DNA of 29,051 nt from an uncultured Selenomonadales bacterium (GCA_937901445.1 CALDHY010000005.1:1-29051); one strand, 5' to 3'. Positions 8,481-15,985 are shown, counted from the first letter of the stretch. Notes: generated by a model from the sequence alone, not told the origin. Numbers and translations are program-made.

Positions 8481-8513
8481 GTTTAGAAGTGCTGTACCCG
8501 CAAGGGGTCTGAA
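8481..8513. repeat. 33-bp direct repeat, copy 1
   Basis: Starts GTTTAGAAGTGC and ends GGGGTCTGAA, with a short internal hairpin ACCC-GCAAG-GGGT. It is identical over 33 bases to the copy at 8558-8590; here it continues as ACCC, giving an apparent GTTT...GAAAC outline. The interval between copies is 44 nt. Confidence 0.8.
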
Positions 8514-8557
8514 ACCCAAAAATGTCACTTTGTTTTTCGACGACTGCATCACCTGCA

Positions 8558-8590
8558 GTTTAGAAGTGCTGTACCCGCAAGGGGTCTGAA
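8558..8590. repeat. 33-bp direct repeat, copy 2
   Basis: Perfect copy of 8481-8513. It is preceded by the small palindrome CTGCA-TCACC-TGCAG (8544-8558) and followed closely by the terminator stem. With only two copies it cannot be called a CRISPR array on sequence alone. Confidence 0.8.
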
Positions 8591-8600
8591 CAAAAAAATT

Positions 8601-8628
8601 AACCGCCTGTAAATTGGCGGTTTTTTTA
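8601..8628. terminator. Strong bidirectional terminator between convergent units
   Basis: AACCGCC (8601-8607) pairs with GGCGGTT (8616-8622), an 8-nt loop, and T7 on the plus strand. An A7 run at 8592-8598 gives the minus-strand transcript its own U run. It ends the flavodiiron operon on the minus strand and the candidate RNA on the plus strand. Confidence 0.8.
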
Positions 8629-8655
8629 GTTTGAAATTTTTTTATTAAAATTATT

Positions 8656-9834
8656 CTATTTTTTAAAGAGTGCAGAAATTTTTTCGGTAATTTCGTCGAG
8701 TTGCTTTTCTGTCGGTAAGTTTGCAATTCTGATTTTATCAAGGATAATTTCAACGCCGGCGGATTTTAATTCTTCCTCAACAAGTGCGATACTTTGTCCG
8801 CCCCAGCCGTAACTGCCGAATGCAAATCCTTTGTGATTGAGCGGGCGAAGTCCTTTAATGTAGCAAAGGAAACTTGCAATCGTCGGCATCATCTGATTGT
8901 TAATGGTAGGTGAACCAACTGCAAGGTATTTACTTTTGAAAATATCTGTAACAATATCTGAAAGCGGCGTATGTTTAATATCATAGTAGGCGGCAGGAAT
9001 CCCGCATTTTGCAAAGGCTTCGGTGATTGTTTGCGCCAAAATTTCTGTCGAGTGCCACATTGAATCGAAAACTATAACCGCGCAATCTTCAACTTCATCA
9101 CTGCTCCAGTATTTGTAAGCCTCAATAATTTTATTAATGTATGAACGCCAAATGACGCCGTGCCCTGTTGCAATAAGATTAATTTCTAAATCGCCGAGAG
9201 CTTTTAAGGCAGTTTGCGCTTGTTTGCCGAACGGCATTAAAATATTGGCGTAATATTTTTTCGCCTCAAAAAGTACCGTGTCTAAATCGTTTTCATCGTC
9301 AAATCTCATTGAAGTTGCAAAGTGTTCGCCGAATGCATCATTGCTAAACAAAATTTTTTCTTCAGGGCAATAAGTAACCATTGAATCGGGCCAATGTAAC
9401 ATGGGCGTTGGTACAAATTGCAAAGTGCGTTTACCAATGGAAATGCTGTCGCCCGCCTTAACAGGTTTATAGTTCAAGTTGCCGTAACGTGCAGTTAAAC
9501 CTTTTAAGCCGTTGGGATTGGTTGTAATAATTTCAGCGTTGGGAGCAAGCGCGGCAATTTCTTTCAACGCGCCGGAATGATCGGGCTCAACGTGGCTTGA
9601 AATAATCACGTCGATTTTCGCCGGATCTATCACTGAAGAAATACGCGCCAAAAGTTCATCCTTGAAAGTAATTTTTACAGTGTCAATCAAAGTAATTTTT
9701 TCGTCAAGAATCAAGTAGGCGTTGTACGTGGAGCCGCGCGAAGTTTCGTAGCCGTGAAAATTTCTCATCGACCAATCAACCGCGCCTACCCAATAAATAT
9801 CTTTTGCAATTTCAACCGCTTTACAGTTATTCAT
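8656..9834 (-). CDS. Flavodiiron protein (A-type)
   Basis: A 392-residue A-type flavodiiron protein, which reduces O2 to water (or NO to N2O) in anaerobes. The N-terminal MBL-like domain carries the di-iron ligands His81, Glu83, Asp85 (HVEPDH), His147, Asp166 and His225, all present; His86 is adjacent. The flavodoxin domain starts near 251 (VIVFDSMWHST), with the FMN-binding SPTINNQMMP and FGSYGWGG segments. There is no rubredoxin or flavin-reductase extension, so electrons must come from a separate partner. ATG at 9834 has AAGGAGG at good distance. It is last in the minus-strand series behind carD. Confidence 0.92.
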   Translation of the reverse strand: MNNCKAVEIAKDIYWVGAVDWSMRNFHGYETSRGSTYNAYLILDEKITLIDTVKITFKDELLARISSVIDPAKIDVIISSHVEPDHSGALKEIAALAPNAEIITTNPNGLKGLTARYGNLNYKPVKAGDSISIGKRTLQFVPTPMLHWPDSMVTYCPEEKILFSNDAFGEHFATSMRFDDENDLDTVLFEAKKYYANILMPFGKQAQTALKALGDLEINLIATGHGVIWRSYINKIIEAYKYWSSDEVEDCAVIVFDSMWHSTEILAQTITEAFAKCGIPAAYYDIKHTPLSDIVTDIFKSKYLAVGSPTINNQMMPTIASFLCYIKGLRPLNHKGFAFGSYGWGGQSIALVEEELKSAGVEIILDKIRIANLPTEKQLDEITEKISALFKK

Positions 9835-9885
9835 AAAAAAATTTTACCTCCTTAATAAATCAGGCACCGGGTGTCGATTAAAATC

Positions 9886-9908
9886 CCCTAGCCCTTAGCC
9901 CCTATTCT
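9886..9908 (-). repeat. Short heptad array after carD
   Basis: Read on the minus strand, the carD stop TAG is immediately followed by units of the type GGGGCTA and AGGGCTA. Only a left arm is present; there is no inverse arm and no paired Shine-Dalgarno hairpin before the flavodiiron gene. Confidence 0.5.
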
Positions 9909-10408
9909 TCCTCTTCTTCGTCATCATCTGCGCGGCGTTCAATGTGTTCATCAACCCATTTTGAAACTTCCTCTGAAGGCTTATCAAGAACGTACACCAA
10001 TTCACTAATCAAAATTTGGCGTGCAAGTTCCATTAACCGCCGCTCGCCGCTTGAAATTTTACGCTTAAGATTTTGCCTTGAAATATTTCTTGCAACCGCT
10101 GCAACTTCCAAAATATCGCCGGATTTCAATCTGTCAAGTGTGGCGTGATAGCGTCTGTTCCAACTGCCAAAACTTCTTTCTGAACGCGCCTCCAAAACTT
10201 CCGCCACTTCATGAACTTTTGCTTTGTCGATTATTTCACGTATTCCAATTTCTTCGATTTTGTCTACCGGCAACATAAGTTTTAAATTGCCCATTGGAAG
10301 ACTAAGAATATAATATGATTGTTTGACGCCGCCGACTTCCTTTTCTTCAATGCCGACAACCTCACCCGCGCCGTGCATAGGATAAACTATTTTGTTTCCA
10401 ATTTCCAA
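9902..10408 (-). CDS. CarD-family transcriptional regulator
   Basis: 168 residues of the CarD/CdnL family. The N-terminal Tudor-like RNA polymerase interaction domain (about 1-60) includes GNKIVYPMHGAGEV and a LPVDKIEEIGIR segment. A helical C-terminal domain (about 65-150) includes FGSWNRRYHATLDRLKSGD and the ISSGERRLMELARQIL helix, and the protein ends in a run of acidic residues. CarD proteins bind the polymerase beta subunit and tune open-complex stability at housekeeping promoters. The start is TTG, with the unusual G-rich ribosome-binding stretch GGGGGTGG seven bases upstream. A heptad-like tract separates it from the gpsA-like gene upstream. Confidence 0.88.
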   Translation of the reverse strand: MEIGNKIVYPMHGAGEVVGIEEKEVGGVKQSYYILSLPMGNLKLMLPVDKIEEIGIREIIDKAKVHEVAEVLEARSERSFGSWNRRYHATLDRLKSGDILEVAAVARNISRQNLKRKISSGERRLMELARQILISELVYVLDKPSEEVSKWVDEHIERRADDDEEEEE

Positions 10409-10424
10409 CTTACGCCACCCCCAT

Positions 10425-10493
10425 TTTAGGTGTCAGGTGTCAGATTTTAGGTGTCAGGAATTTTCCCAAAACCGAGTACCTAGCCCCTATTCA
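10425..10493 (-). repeat. Seven-nt repeat tract between gpsA-like gene and carD
   Basis: On the minus strand, the gpsA stop TAG runs into GGGGCTAGG. Further on there are five contiguous 7-nt units of two kinds, CTGACAC and CTAAAAT, in the order A-B-A-A-B. The tract also contains the small palindrome GGAAAATTCC. The period matches the other arrays, but the unit sequence is new. Confidence 0.55.
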
Positions 10494-11446
10494 CTTTTTG
10501 TTGAACGCATAAATAAATTCATCAGTTGTTCTTCAGGGTCTCCATTTTCGTACAGGATTTTAAAAACTGCGCGACAAATTGGCAGTTCAACGCCGGTACT
10601 TTTTGAAAGTTCCATAAGAGCAACAACTGTATCAGTGCCTTCAGCAAGTTTATCAAATTTTTTGTGAAGTACAAAATCTTCGCCAAATTTACGGTTGCGG
10701 CTGTGCTTAGAAAAAAGCGTTGCCTCATAATCGCCCAAATGACTTAAGCCGTAAACAGTCATTTTATCGCCGCCCAAACTTTCAATCAGCCGTGAAAGTT
10801 CAACCGTGCCGCGCGCCATTAACGCGCCCTTTAAGCTTGTACAATTCAAGCCGTCCAACATTCCCGCCGCAATTCCTATAACATTTTTTGCCGCCGCGCC
10901 AATTTCAATTCCAATTAAATCTGCGCCGTAATAAAAACGAATCAGCGGGCTGTTAAAAATTTCTACAATTTCCCGTGTCAAAATTTCGTCTGCCGCCGCC
11001 ATTACCATACAGTTTGGAATACTTTGAACAAAATCTTGAACGTGTCCGGGACCTACCCAAACTGCAACATTTTTAATTTGCAAAACTTCCTCAAAAATTG
11101 TTGAAAGTCTTTTGCCGGTATTTTTTTCCAGCCCTTTCATACAAAGTACAAATTTTTTTGATTCAAGATTGAGATTCAAAGATTTTATTTCTTCGAGCAA
11201 GTCGCGCAGGTTTTGAGTACCAACTGAAATTATTATAACTCTTGCAAAGTTTAAAGTTTCTTCAAGATTTTTCGTCAAGTGAACATTTGGCGGCAGTTTC
11301 AGATAATCGTTGCCGCCCGTACTTTCAAGTTGTTGCATTTTTTTTGAATTTGCGCGCCCGTAAAGTTTGACGTCGTGTCCAATTTTGCTTGAGTACCACG
11401 CATGAAAACTTCCCCAGCGTCCGCAACCTATTATACTGATTTTCAT
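10487..11446 (-). CDS. GpsA-like glycerol-3-phosphate dehydrogenase (divergent)
   Basis: A 319-residue NAD(P)-dependent dehydrogenase that matches GpsA in layout. It has an N-terminal nucleotide loop GCGRWG (7-12), Lys104 in CMKGLE, and a likely catalytic Lys187 in EIGAAAKNVIGIAAG. The C-terminal helical domain includes GLSHLGDYEATLF and SRNRKFGE, as in GpsA. It is atypical where GpsA usually has GPSFA: here the sequence is GPGHVQDF (133-140). GpsA makes sn-glycerol 3-phosphate for phospholipids, and a change near the active site could mean a different substrate. The ATG overlaps the tcdA stop by 4 nt (ATGA), so the two are coupled. The stop is absorbed in a heptad-like tract. Confidence 0.75.
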   Translation of the reverse strand: MKISIIGCGRWGSFHAWYSSKIGHDVKLYGRANSKKMQQLESTGGNDYLKLPPNVHLTKNLEETLNFARVIIISVGTQNLRDLLEEIKSLNLNLESKKFVLCMKGLEKNTGKRLSTIFEEVLQIKNVAVWVGPGHVQDFVQSIPNCMVMAAADEILTREIVEIFNSPLIRFYYGADLIGIEIGAAAKNVIGIAAGMLDGLNCTSLKGALMARGTVELSRLIESLGGDKMTVYGLSHLGDYEATLFSKHSRNRKFGEDFVLHKKFDKLAEGTDTVVALMELSKSTGVELPICRAVFKILYENGDPEEQLMNLFMRSTKSE

Positions 11447-12135
11447 TTAAGCCCTCCAATATCCTTGACGACTTCCGCCGCCAAAATTAAGCCTGCAACC
11501 GACGGCACAAACGCTACAGAGCCGATAACTTTTTCAGCAGAAATTTTGCGCGGCGTTTCTTCAGAGTAAACAACTTTCAAACTGTTGACGCCGTATTCTT
11601 TTAATTTTTTACGCATAACTTTTGCAACGGGATCCACTTTTGTTTGAAAAATATCTGCAACCTTAAACTGCGCAGGGTCTAACTTATTGCCCGCGCCCAT
11701 ACTGCTGATAATTTTTATACCGCGTTTTTGACATTCCAAAACTAAATTTATTTTTGCCGTGATTGTGTCTATTGCGTCAACAACATAATCGTAATTGCAA
11801 ATAAAAAAATTCTCGACAGGCTCGTCGGGAAGGTAAAATTTTTGAATTGTATCGACTTTTGCCGCCGGATTTATATCAAGGATTCGCTCGCGCAGGACTT
11901 CAACTTTAGATTTTCCGATTGTAGAAGTCAAGGCTAAAATTTGCCGGTTAATGTTGGTTACGTCAACGTTATCTTTGTCGATTAAAACCAAATGCCCGAC
12001 GCCGGAACGCGCCAACGCCTCAACCGTAAATGAACCTACGCCGCCAATTCCGAAAATCGCCACTGTTGCCGCTTGCAACTTCAAAAAATTTTCTTCGCCG
12101 ATTAAAAGTTTCGTTCGTTGAAATCTATTTGTCAT
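11443..12135 (-). CDS. tcdA: tRNA threonylcarbamoyladenosine dehydratase (TcdA/CsdL)
   Basis: A 230-residue E1-like ThiF-family enzyme, matching TcdA, which cyclises t6A37 in tRNA to ct6A with ATP. The nucleotide loop GIGGVGSFTVEALARSGVG (29-47) is followed by DxDxVxxxNxNRQ (IDKDNVDVTNINRQ). The family segments DAIDTITAK, SSMGAGNKLDP and PSVAGL are present. The start ATG at 12135 overlaps the ftsZ end by 11 nt, and the stop overlaps the gpsA-like start, so the three form one translationally coupled unit. Confidence 0.9.
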   Translation of the reverse strand: MTNRFQRTKLLIGEENFLKLQAATVAIFGIGGVGSFTVEALARSGVGHLVLIDKDNVDVTNINRQILALTSTIGKSKVEVLRERILDINPAAKVDTIQKFYLPDEPVENFFICNYDYVVDAIDTITAKINLVLECQKRGIKIISSMGAGNKLDPAQFKVADIFQTKVDPVAKVMRKKLKEYGVNSLKVVYSEETPRKISAEKVIGSVAFVPSVAGLILAAEVVKDIGGLK

Positions 12136-13312
12136 CGTTTTTATCTCGCGTAGGTCTGAAAGGTTGAATTAAATTAAATGACGGTTGCGCAGGTGGTTTT
12201 TGTGCGTTTGAAGGCGGAATATTTGAAGAGTTAAAGCCTCTTGAAACACTTATGTTTTCGTTTGACATTTGCGGCGATTTTAAAGCTAAGCTGTCAGAAA
12301 AATCTGTGGCAATAATCATAGCTTGAATAATTCCCTTCATTCGCTTGTCAATGACAACGCCGAAAATCATATTGACTTCACTTTCAGTTTTTTCAAGGAT
12401 ATAATCTGCCGCCTCGTTGACTTCGTACAATGAAAGGTCGTTATCGCCGGTAATATTTAAAATCATACCGCGCGCGCCCTTGAAAGACCTGTCAAGTAAC
12501 GGACTTTCAAGCGCGTTTTGCACGGCTTTAACTGCGCTGATATTACTTTGCCCAATTCCCAAAATTGCCTCGCTGGAAGTACTTTGTTGAAAAATTGTTG
12601 TAACGTCAGCAAAATCAACGTTGATAAATCCTGTAGTCAAAATTAATTCGGCGATACAACGAATAGCCTGCCTTAAAACTGCGTCAGCCGCGCGGAAAGC
12701 GTCAACAAATGACAGCGATTTATTTTCCGGCAACTTCATAAGGTTATCGTTTTGAACAACTACAAGCGCGTCCATATGCGCCTGCATTTTAATAATTCCC
12801 TCTTTGGCGATACGTTGTTTGCGGTTGCCTTCAAAGCCGAAAGGAAAAGTTACAACACCGACAGTTAAAACGCCGAGTTTTTTTGCAATTTCGGCAATGA
12901 CGGGAGCCGCGCCCGTACCTGTGCCGCCGCCCATTGCTGCAGTAATGAAAATTAAATCTGCGCCTTCAATCATATTTTTAAGGCGGTCAGCGTCTTTTTT
13001 GGCGGCTTGTTCTCCAATCTCGATTCTGCCGCCCGTACCGCGCCCGCGCGTCAAATTGCCGCCTATTTGAACTTCTTTGATTGAATCCATATTCAAAAGG
13101 CTTAAAGCGTGCGCGTCAGTGTTTACGGCGATAAGTTCAACGTCTTTTAAATCGCCTTCAGCCAGGCGTTTTATGACATTGCCGCCGCCGCCGCCTACAC
13201 CAAAAACTTTAATCTTAACAACGGCGCGCCCAATGGAAGTCATATTATCAGCCGCGCCCTGCTTTCCGGCACTTACTCTCAAGTTTTGAATAGAATTATT
13301 GAGTACCTCCAT
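12125..13312 (-). CDS. ftsZ: FtsZ cell-division GTPase (divergent copy)
   Basis: 395 residues from the ATG at 13312, which has AAAGGG at good distance; an in-frame TTG 12 codons upstream lacks this. The GTP-binding GVGGGGGN (38-45) and tubulin signature GGGTGTG (128-134) are intact, and so is the T7 catalytic loop NVDFADV (231-237), so polymerisation and GTPase activity are expected. Departures from typical FtsZ include GRGTGGRIEIGE in place of the usual GLGAGANPEVG, an FQQSTSSEAILGIG stretch in place of MSNxGSALMGIG, and a C-terminus ending QPFRPTRDKNDD rather than the IPAFLRR-like peptide that binds FtsA and other partners. It sits outside a dcw cluster, between tcdA and EamA. A second FtsZ elsewhere in the genome is possible. 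Confidence 0.9.
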   Translation of the reverse strand: MEVLNNSIQNLRVSAGKQGAADNMTSIGRAVVKIKVFGVGGGGGNVIKRLAEGDLKDVELIAVNTDAHALSLLNMDSIKEVQIGGNLTRGRGTGGRIEIGEQAAKKDADRLKNMIEGADLIFITAAMGGGTGTGAAPVIAEIAKKLGVLTVGVVTFPFGFEGNRKQRIAKEGIIKMQAHMDALVVVQNDNLMKLPENKSLSFVDAFRAADAVLRQAIRCIAELILTTGFINVDFADVTTIFQQSTSSEAILGIGQSNISAVKAVQNALESPLLDRSFKGARGMILNITGDNDLSLYEVNEAADYILEKTESEVNMIFGVVIDKRMKGIIQAMIIATDFSDSLALKSPQMSNENISVSRGFNSSNIPPSNAQKPPAQPSFNLIQPFRPTRDKNDDK

Positions 13313-13439
13313 AGCCGTACCGACCCTTTCTAATTTTAGAAATAACAAAATTTTTATTCGACAGTTTTTTTTAATTTTCCTTTAATTTTTCAGATTTTTT
13401 TTAGCTGATTTTAAAGTTTTTTAAATGTACGTTCTTTTT

Positions 13440-13481
13440 CCCTAATCCCTAATCCTTAATCCTTAATCCTTATCCCCTAAT
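13440..13481 (-). repeat. Heptad array after the EamA gene
   Basis: Six contiguous 7-nt units, on the plus strand CCCTAAT, CCTTAAT or CCTTATC. The array extends 12 bases into the 3' end of the EamA gene and supplies its TAA stop. There is no inverse arm before ftsZ. Confidence 0.7.
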
Positions 13482-14342
13482 CACGCGCCATTGTGTTACA
13501 ATTATTCCGGCAAGCATCAAAATACAACCAAAAATTTCTCTGCCCGTCATTACTTCACCGAGTATCAGCCAGCCTGATAACGCGCCAAAAATACTTTCAA
13601 AACTCATCAAAATTGCGGCAGTTGCAGGCGAAACATATTTTTGCCCGTAAAGTTGCAAAGTAAACGCAACGCCCGAACTCATCACGCCGCCATAAAAAAT
13701 TGGAAACGCCGCACTTTTTACCGCGTCAAGTGTAGGATTTTCAAAAATCAACATTACAACCGCACTTAAAATCATTGTCAAAAAAATCTGTGCCGTCGAA
13801 AGTTCCATTACGTCAACTTTGTTTGCAAATTTATCAACAATCAAAATATGAGCCGTCCAGAAAAACGCGCTGAAAAATAAAATCACGTCACCACGATTAA
13901 CTGAAAATTCCTCGTTAATCGCCAACAAATATAATCCAACTATCGCCAAAACTGCGCCCGCCCAATTTTCCGGCAAAATTTTTTTACCCAAAAATGACGC
14001 GCCCAAAGGTACAAACATTATATACAGGCAGGTTATAAAAGCCGCCTTGCCCGCCGTTGTATACAGCATTGAAACTTGTTGCATTGAACTTGCGATAAAT
14101 AAAAATATTCCACAAATTAACCCTACGCCGAATCCGTGAATATATTTTCCTGCGCGACGATCATTTAAACGGGTTTTTCCTGTATAAATTAAAAGTGCAA
14201 GCAAAAATAAAAATCCCAAAAAATATCTTGCCGCCGCGTACGTGAAAGGTCCGATTCCTTCCATTCCCGTAAGCTGCGCGACGAACGTTGTCCCCCAAAA
14301 AAATGACGCGCCCAAAAGCATCAAAGTTCCGCGAATTTGCAT
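13470..14342 (-). CDS. EamA/DMT-superfamily transporter
   Basis: A 290-residue inner-membrane protein with about ten hydrophobic segments arranged as two EamA repeats, the usual DMT layout. It begins GTLMLLGASFFWGTTFVAQ; the second repeat starts near DVILFFSAFFWTAHIL. Known relatives export amino acids or other metabolites, and substrates are not predictable from sequence. The ATG follows AAGGAG. It is the first gene of the minus-strand series and is divergent from the CoA transferase gene. Its last codons lie in a heptad array. Confidence 0.88.
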   Translation of the reverse strand: MQIRGTLMLLGASFFWGTTFVAQLTGMEGIGPFTYAAARYFLGFLFLLALLIYTGKTRLNDRRAGKYIHGFGVGLICGIFLFIASSMQQVSMLYTTAGKAAFITCLYIMFVPLGASFLGKKILPENWAGAVLAIVGLYLLAINEEFSVNRGDVILFFSAFFWTAHILIVDKFANKVDVMELSTAQIFLTMILSAVVMLIFENPTLDAVKSAAFPIFYGGVMSSGVAFTLQLYGQKYVSPATAAILMSFESIFGALSGWLILGEVMTGREIFGCILMLAGIIVTQWRVIRG

Positions 14343-14370
14343 TTGAAAACTCCTTAAAAAATTTTTTTAA

Positions 14371-14379
14371 ATTATAGCA
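14371..14379 (-). promoter_or_regulatory. Extended -10 promoter element for the EamA gene
   Basis: Minus strand reads TGCTATAAT, a perfect -10 with the TGn extension, 29 nt ahead of the ATG. The -35 is weak, which fits an extended -10 promoter. Confidence 0.5.
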
Positions 14380-14411
14380 TACTTTCAGGCAAAATAAAGA
14401 TTATGGCGCAG

Positions 14412-14440
14412 TTGACGTAAAAATTTCAAAGTGTTAAGAT
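14412..14440 (+). promoter_or_regulatory. Sigma-A-type promoter for the propionate unit
   Basis: TTGACG (14412-14417), 17-nt spacer, TAAGAT (14435-14440), 42 nt before the ATG of the CoA transferase gene. It probably drives the seven-gene series that ends at the terminator after mmdC. Confidence 0.6.
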
Positions 14441-14482
14441 TTATTCAGCTTTTTATAGTTTTTTAAGGAGTGTGGTATTTTT

Positions 14483-15985
14483 ATGATTGATATTACCGAC
14501 CGCGTTCGGAATAAGGATTTACAAAGTAAAATTGTTACGGCTGAAGAAGTTGCAAATTGGATTAAACCCGGTATGACGTTGGCTTGCAGCGGTTTTACCG
14601 CGTCCGCCTATCCTAAAGCAATTCCTTTGGCACTTGCCGAGCGTATGAAGAAAGAACCTTTCACTGTCAATATTTGGACGGGAGCTTCAACCGGTCCGGA
14701 AATGGACGGCGCACTTGCTGAAGTCAAAGGTATTAAACAGCGTTTGCCCTATCAAACAGACGCAAAACTCCGCCCCGAAATTAATGACGGCACTGTAAAT
14801 TATTTGGACTTGCACCTTTCAGAATCTGCGCAGTTGTCAAGAGTTGGATATTTGGGCAAAATTGACGCGGCGATAGTTGAAGTTTGCGCAATTACTGAAG
14901 AAGGCAATTTAATTCCTACAACTTCACTCGGAAACGCGGCAAGCTACGTTCAAAGTGCGGATATTGTTATTGTTGAAGTCAATACAACTCAACCTTTGGC
15001 ACTTGAAGGGATTCACGACGTTTATGTACCGCTTGACCCGCCTAACCGTTTACCAATTCCGCTTGTAAAAGCTGACGACAGAATAGGCACAAATTACATT
15101 CCTTGCACGCCCGACAAAATTAAATTTATTGTTCCCTGCGATATTAAAGATCATACCCGCGACCTTTCGCCGATTGACGAAAATTCTAAACAAATGGCGA
15201 AATTTACGATTGACTTTTTGCACAGCGAAATTAAGGCAGGGCGTATGCCGAAAAATCTTTTGCCTCTGCAAAGCGGCGTTGGTAATGTTGCTAATGCAGT
15301 TTTAGCCGGCTTTGTTGATTCTGATATGACAGATTTGGTTGTTTATACTGAAGTTATTCAAGATGCAATGTTGGATTTAATTGACGCGGGCAAATTGAAA
15401 ATTGCGTCGGGTACTGCGTTTTCGCCTTCGCCCGCCGGTATGGAAAGATTTTACAAAAACGTTGACAAGTACAGAAAATATATTTTACTGCGCCCTGAAG
15501 AAATTTCAAATTCGCCGGAAGTTGTACACCGTCTCGGCGTTATTGCAATGAATACCGCGCTTGAAGTCGATATTTACGGCAACATTAACTCAACGCACGT
15601 TTGCGGCTCCAAAATGATGAACGGTATAGGCGGCAGCGGCGATTTTGCCCGCAATGCTTACCTTACAATTTTTTACACGCCGTCAACTGCGAAGGGCGGC
15701 AAAATTTCCAGCGTTGTACCAATGTGTTCACACATTGACCACACCGAACACGACGTTGACATTATCATTACTGAACAAGGTATCGCAGATTTGCGCGGAC
15801 TTGAACCGCGTAGCCGTGCACTTGAAATTATTAACAAGTGCGCTCATCCAGATTATCGCCCAATTTTGCTTGATTATTACAACCGCGCCCTTGCTGAAAC
15901 TAAAAAAGCCAATACGCCGCATTTAATCGACGAGGCTTTGAGTTTCCATTCCCGTTTCTTGAAAAATGGCGATATGCACGAATAA
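14483..15985 (+). CDS. Acetyl-CoA hydrolase/transferase family protein, likely propionyl-CoA:succinate CoA transferase
   Basis: A 500-residue class I CoA transferase of the Ach1/Cat1/ScpC type. The likely catalytic glutamate that forms the CoA thioester is Glu290 in VVYTEVIQD, preceded by the GVGNVANAVLAG segment. Late motifs GGSGDFARNAY and EQGIADLRGL match the family. Because it stands upstream of mce and mmdA, transfer of CoA between propionyl-CoA and succinate is the most economical reading: it would feed succinyl-CoA into the mutase-epimerase-decarboxylase route. Acetyl-CoA-linked specificity is an alternative. Start ATG with AAGGAG upstream. Its stop TAA lies in the left arm of the hairpin before the next gene. 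Confidence 0.88.
   Translation: MIDITDRVRNKDLQSKIVTAEEVANWIKPGMTLACSGFTASAYPKAIPLALAERMKKEPFTVNIWTGASTGPEMDGALAEVKGIKQRLPYQTDAKLRPEINDGTVNYLDLHLSESAQLSRVGYLGKIDAAIVEVCAITEEGNLIPTTSLGNAASYVQSADIVIVEVNTTQPLALEGIHDVYVPLDPPNRLPIPLVKADDRIGTNYIPCTPDKIKFIVPCDIKDHTRDLSPIDENSKQMAKFTIDFLHSEIKAGRMPKNLLPLQSGVGNVANAVLAGFVDSDMTDLVVYTEVIQDAMLDLIDAGKLKIASGTAFSPSPAGMERFYKNVDKYRKYILLRPEEISNSPEVVHRLGVIAMNTALEVDIYGNINSTHVCGSKMMNGIGGSGDFARNAYLTIFYTPSTAKGGKISSVVPMCSHIDHTEHDVDIIITEQGIADLRGLEPRSRALEIINKCAHPDYRPILLDYYNRALAETKKANTPHLIDEALSFHSRFLKNGDMHE

Larger units (their letters stand above)
8331..8628 (+). ncRNA. Candidate structured non-coding RNA of about 300 nt
   Basis: The segment is bounded by a good promoter and a canonical terminator and has no plausible coding frame. 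A hairpin GGCGT-CAGG-ACGCC lies at 8358-8371. TACAGCACTT (8375-8384) is complementary to AAGTGCTGTA in both repeat copies (8487-8496 and 8564-8573), so two mutually exclusive long-range pairings are possible. I checked by eye for hallmarks of RNase P RNA, tmRNA, SRP RNA and 6S RNA and saw none. Function unknown. Confidence 0.4.
8240..8655. other. 416-nt gap without a convincing protein gene
   Basis: Between comEA and the convergent flavodiiron gene. It holds the comEA hairpin, a promoter (8296-8324), internally repeated sequence (8331-8590) and a strong terminator (8601-8628). Short motifs recur inside it: CCGCGCCGCA twice (about 8348 and 8426), CGCCATTTACA twice (about 8368 and 8461), and a 33-bp unit twice. 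Open frames across it are short and lack initiation signals. Confidence 0.7.

Noticed and set aside
8481..8590. Annotating the two 33-bp repeats as a CRISPR array
   Set aside because: Only two copies and one interval, no cas genes in the window, and neighbouring short motifs are also duplicated. Kept as repeats and raised as a finding.
8445..8753. Minus-strand open frame of about 100 codons across the repeats
   Set aside because: It overlaps the flavodiiron coding end on the same strand in another frame, runs through the terminator and both repeats, and has no domain features.
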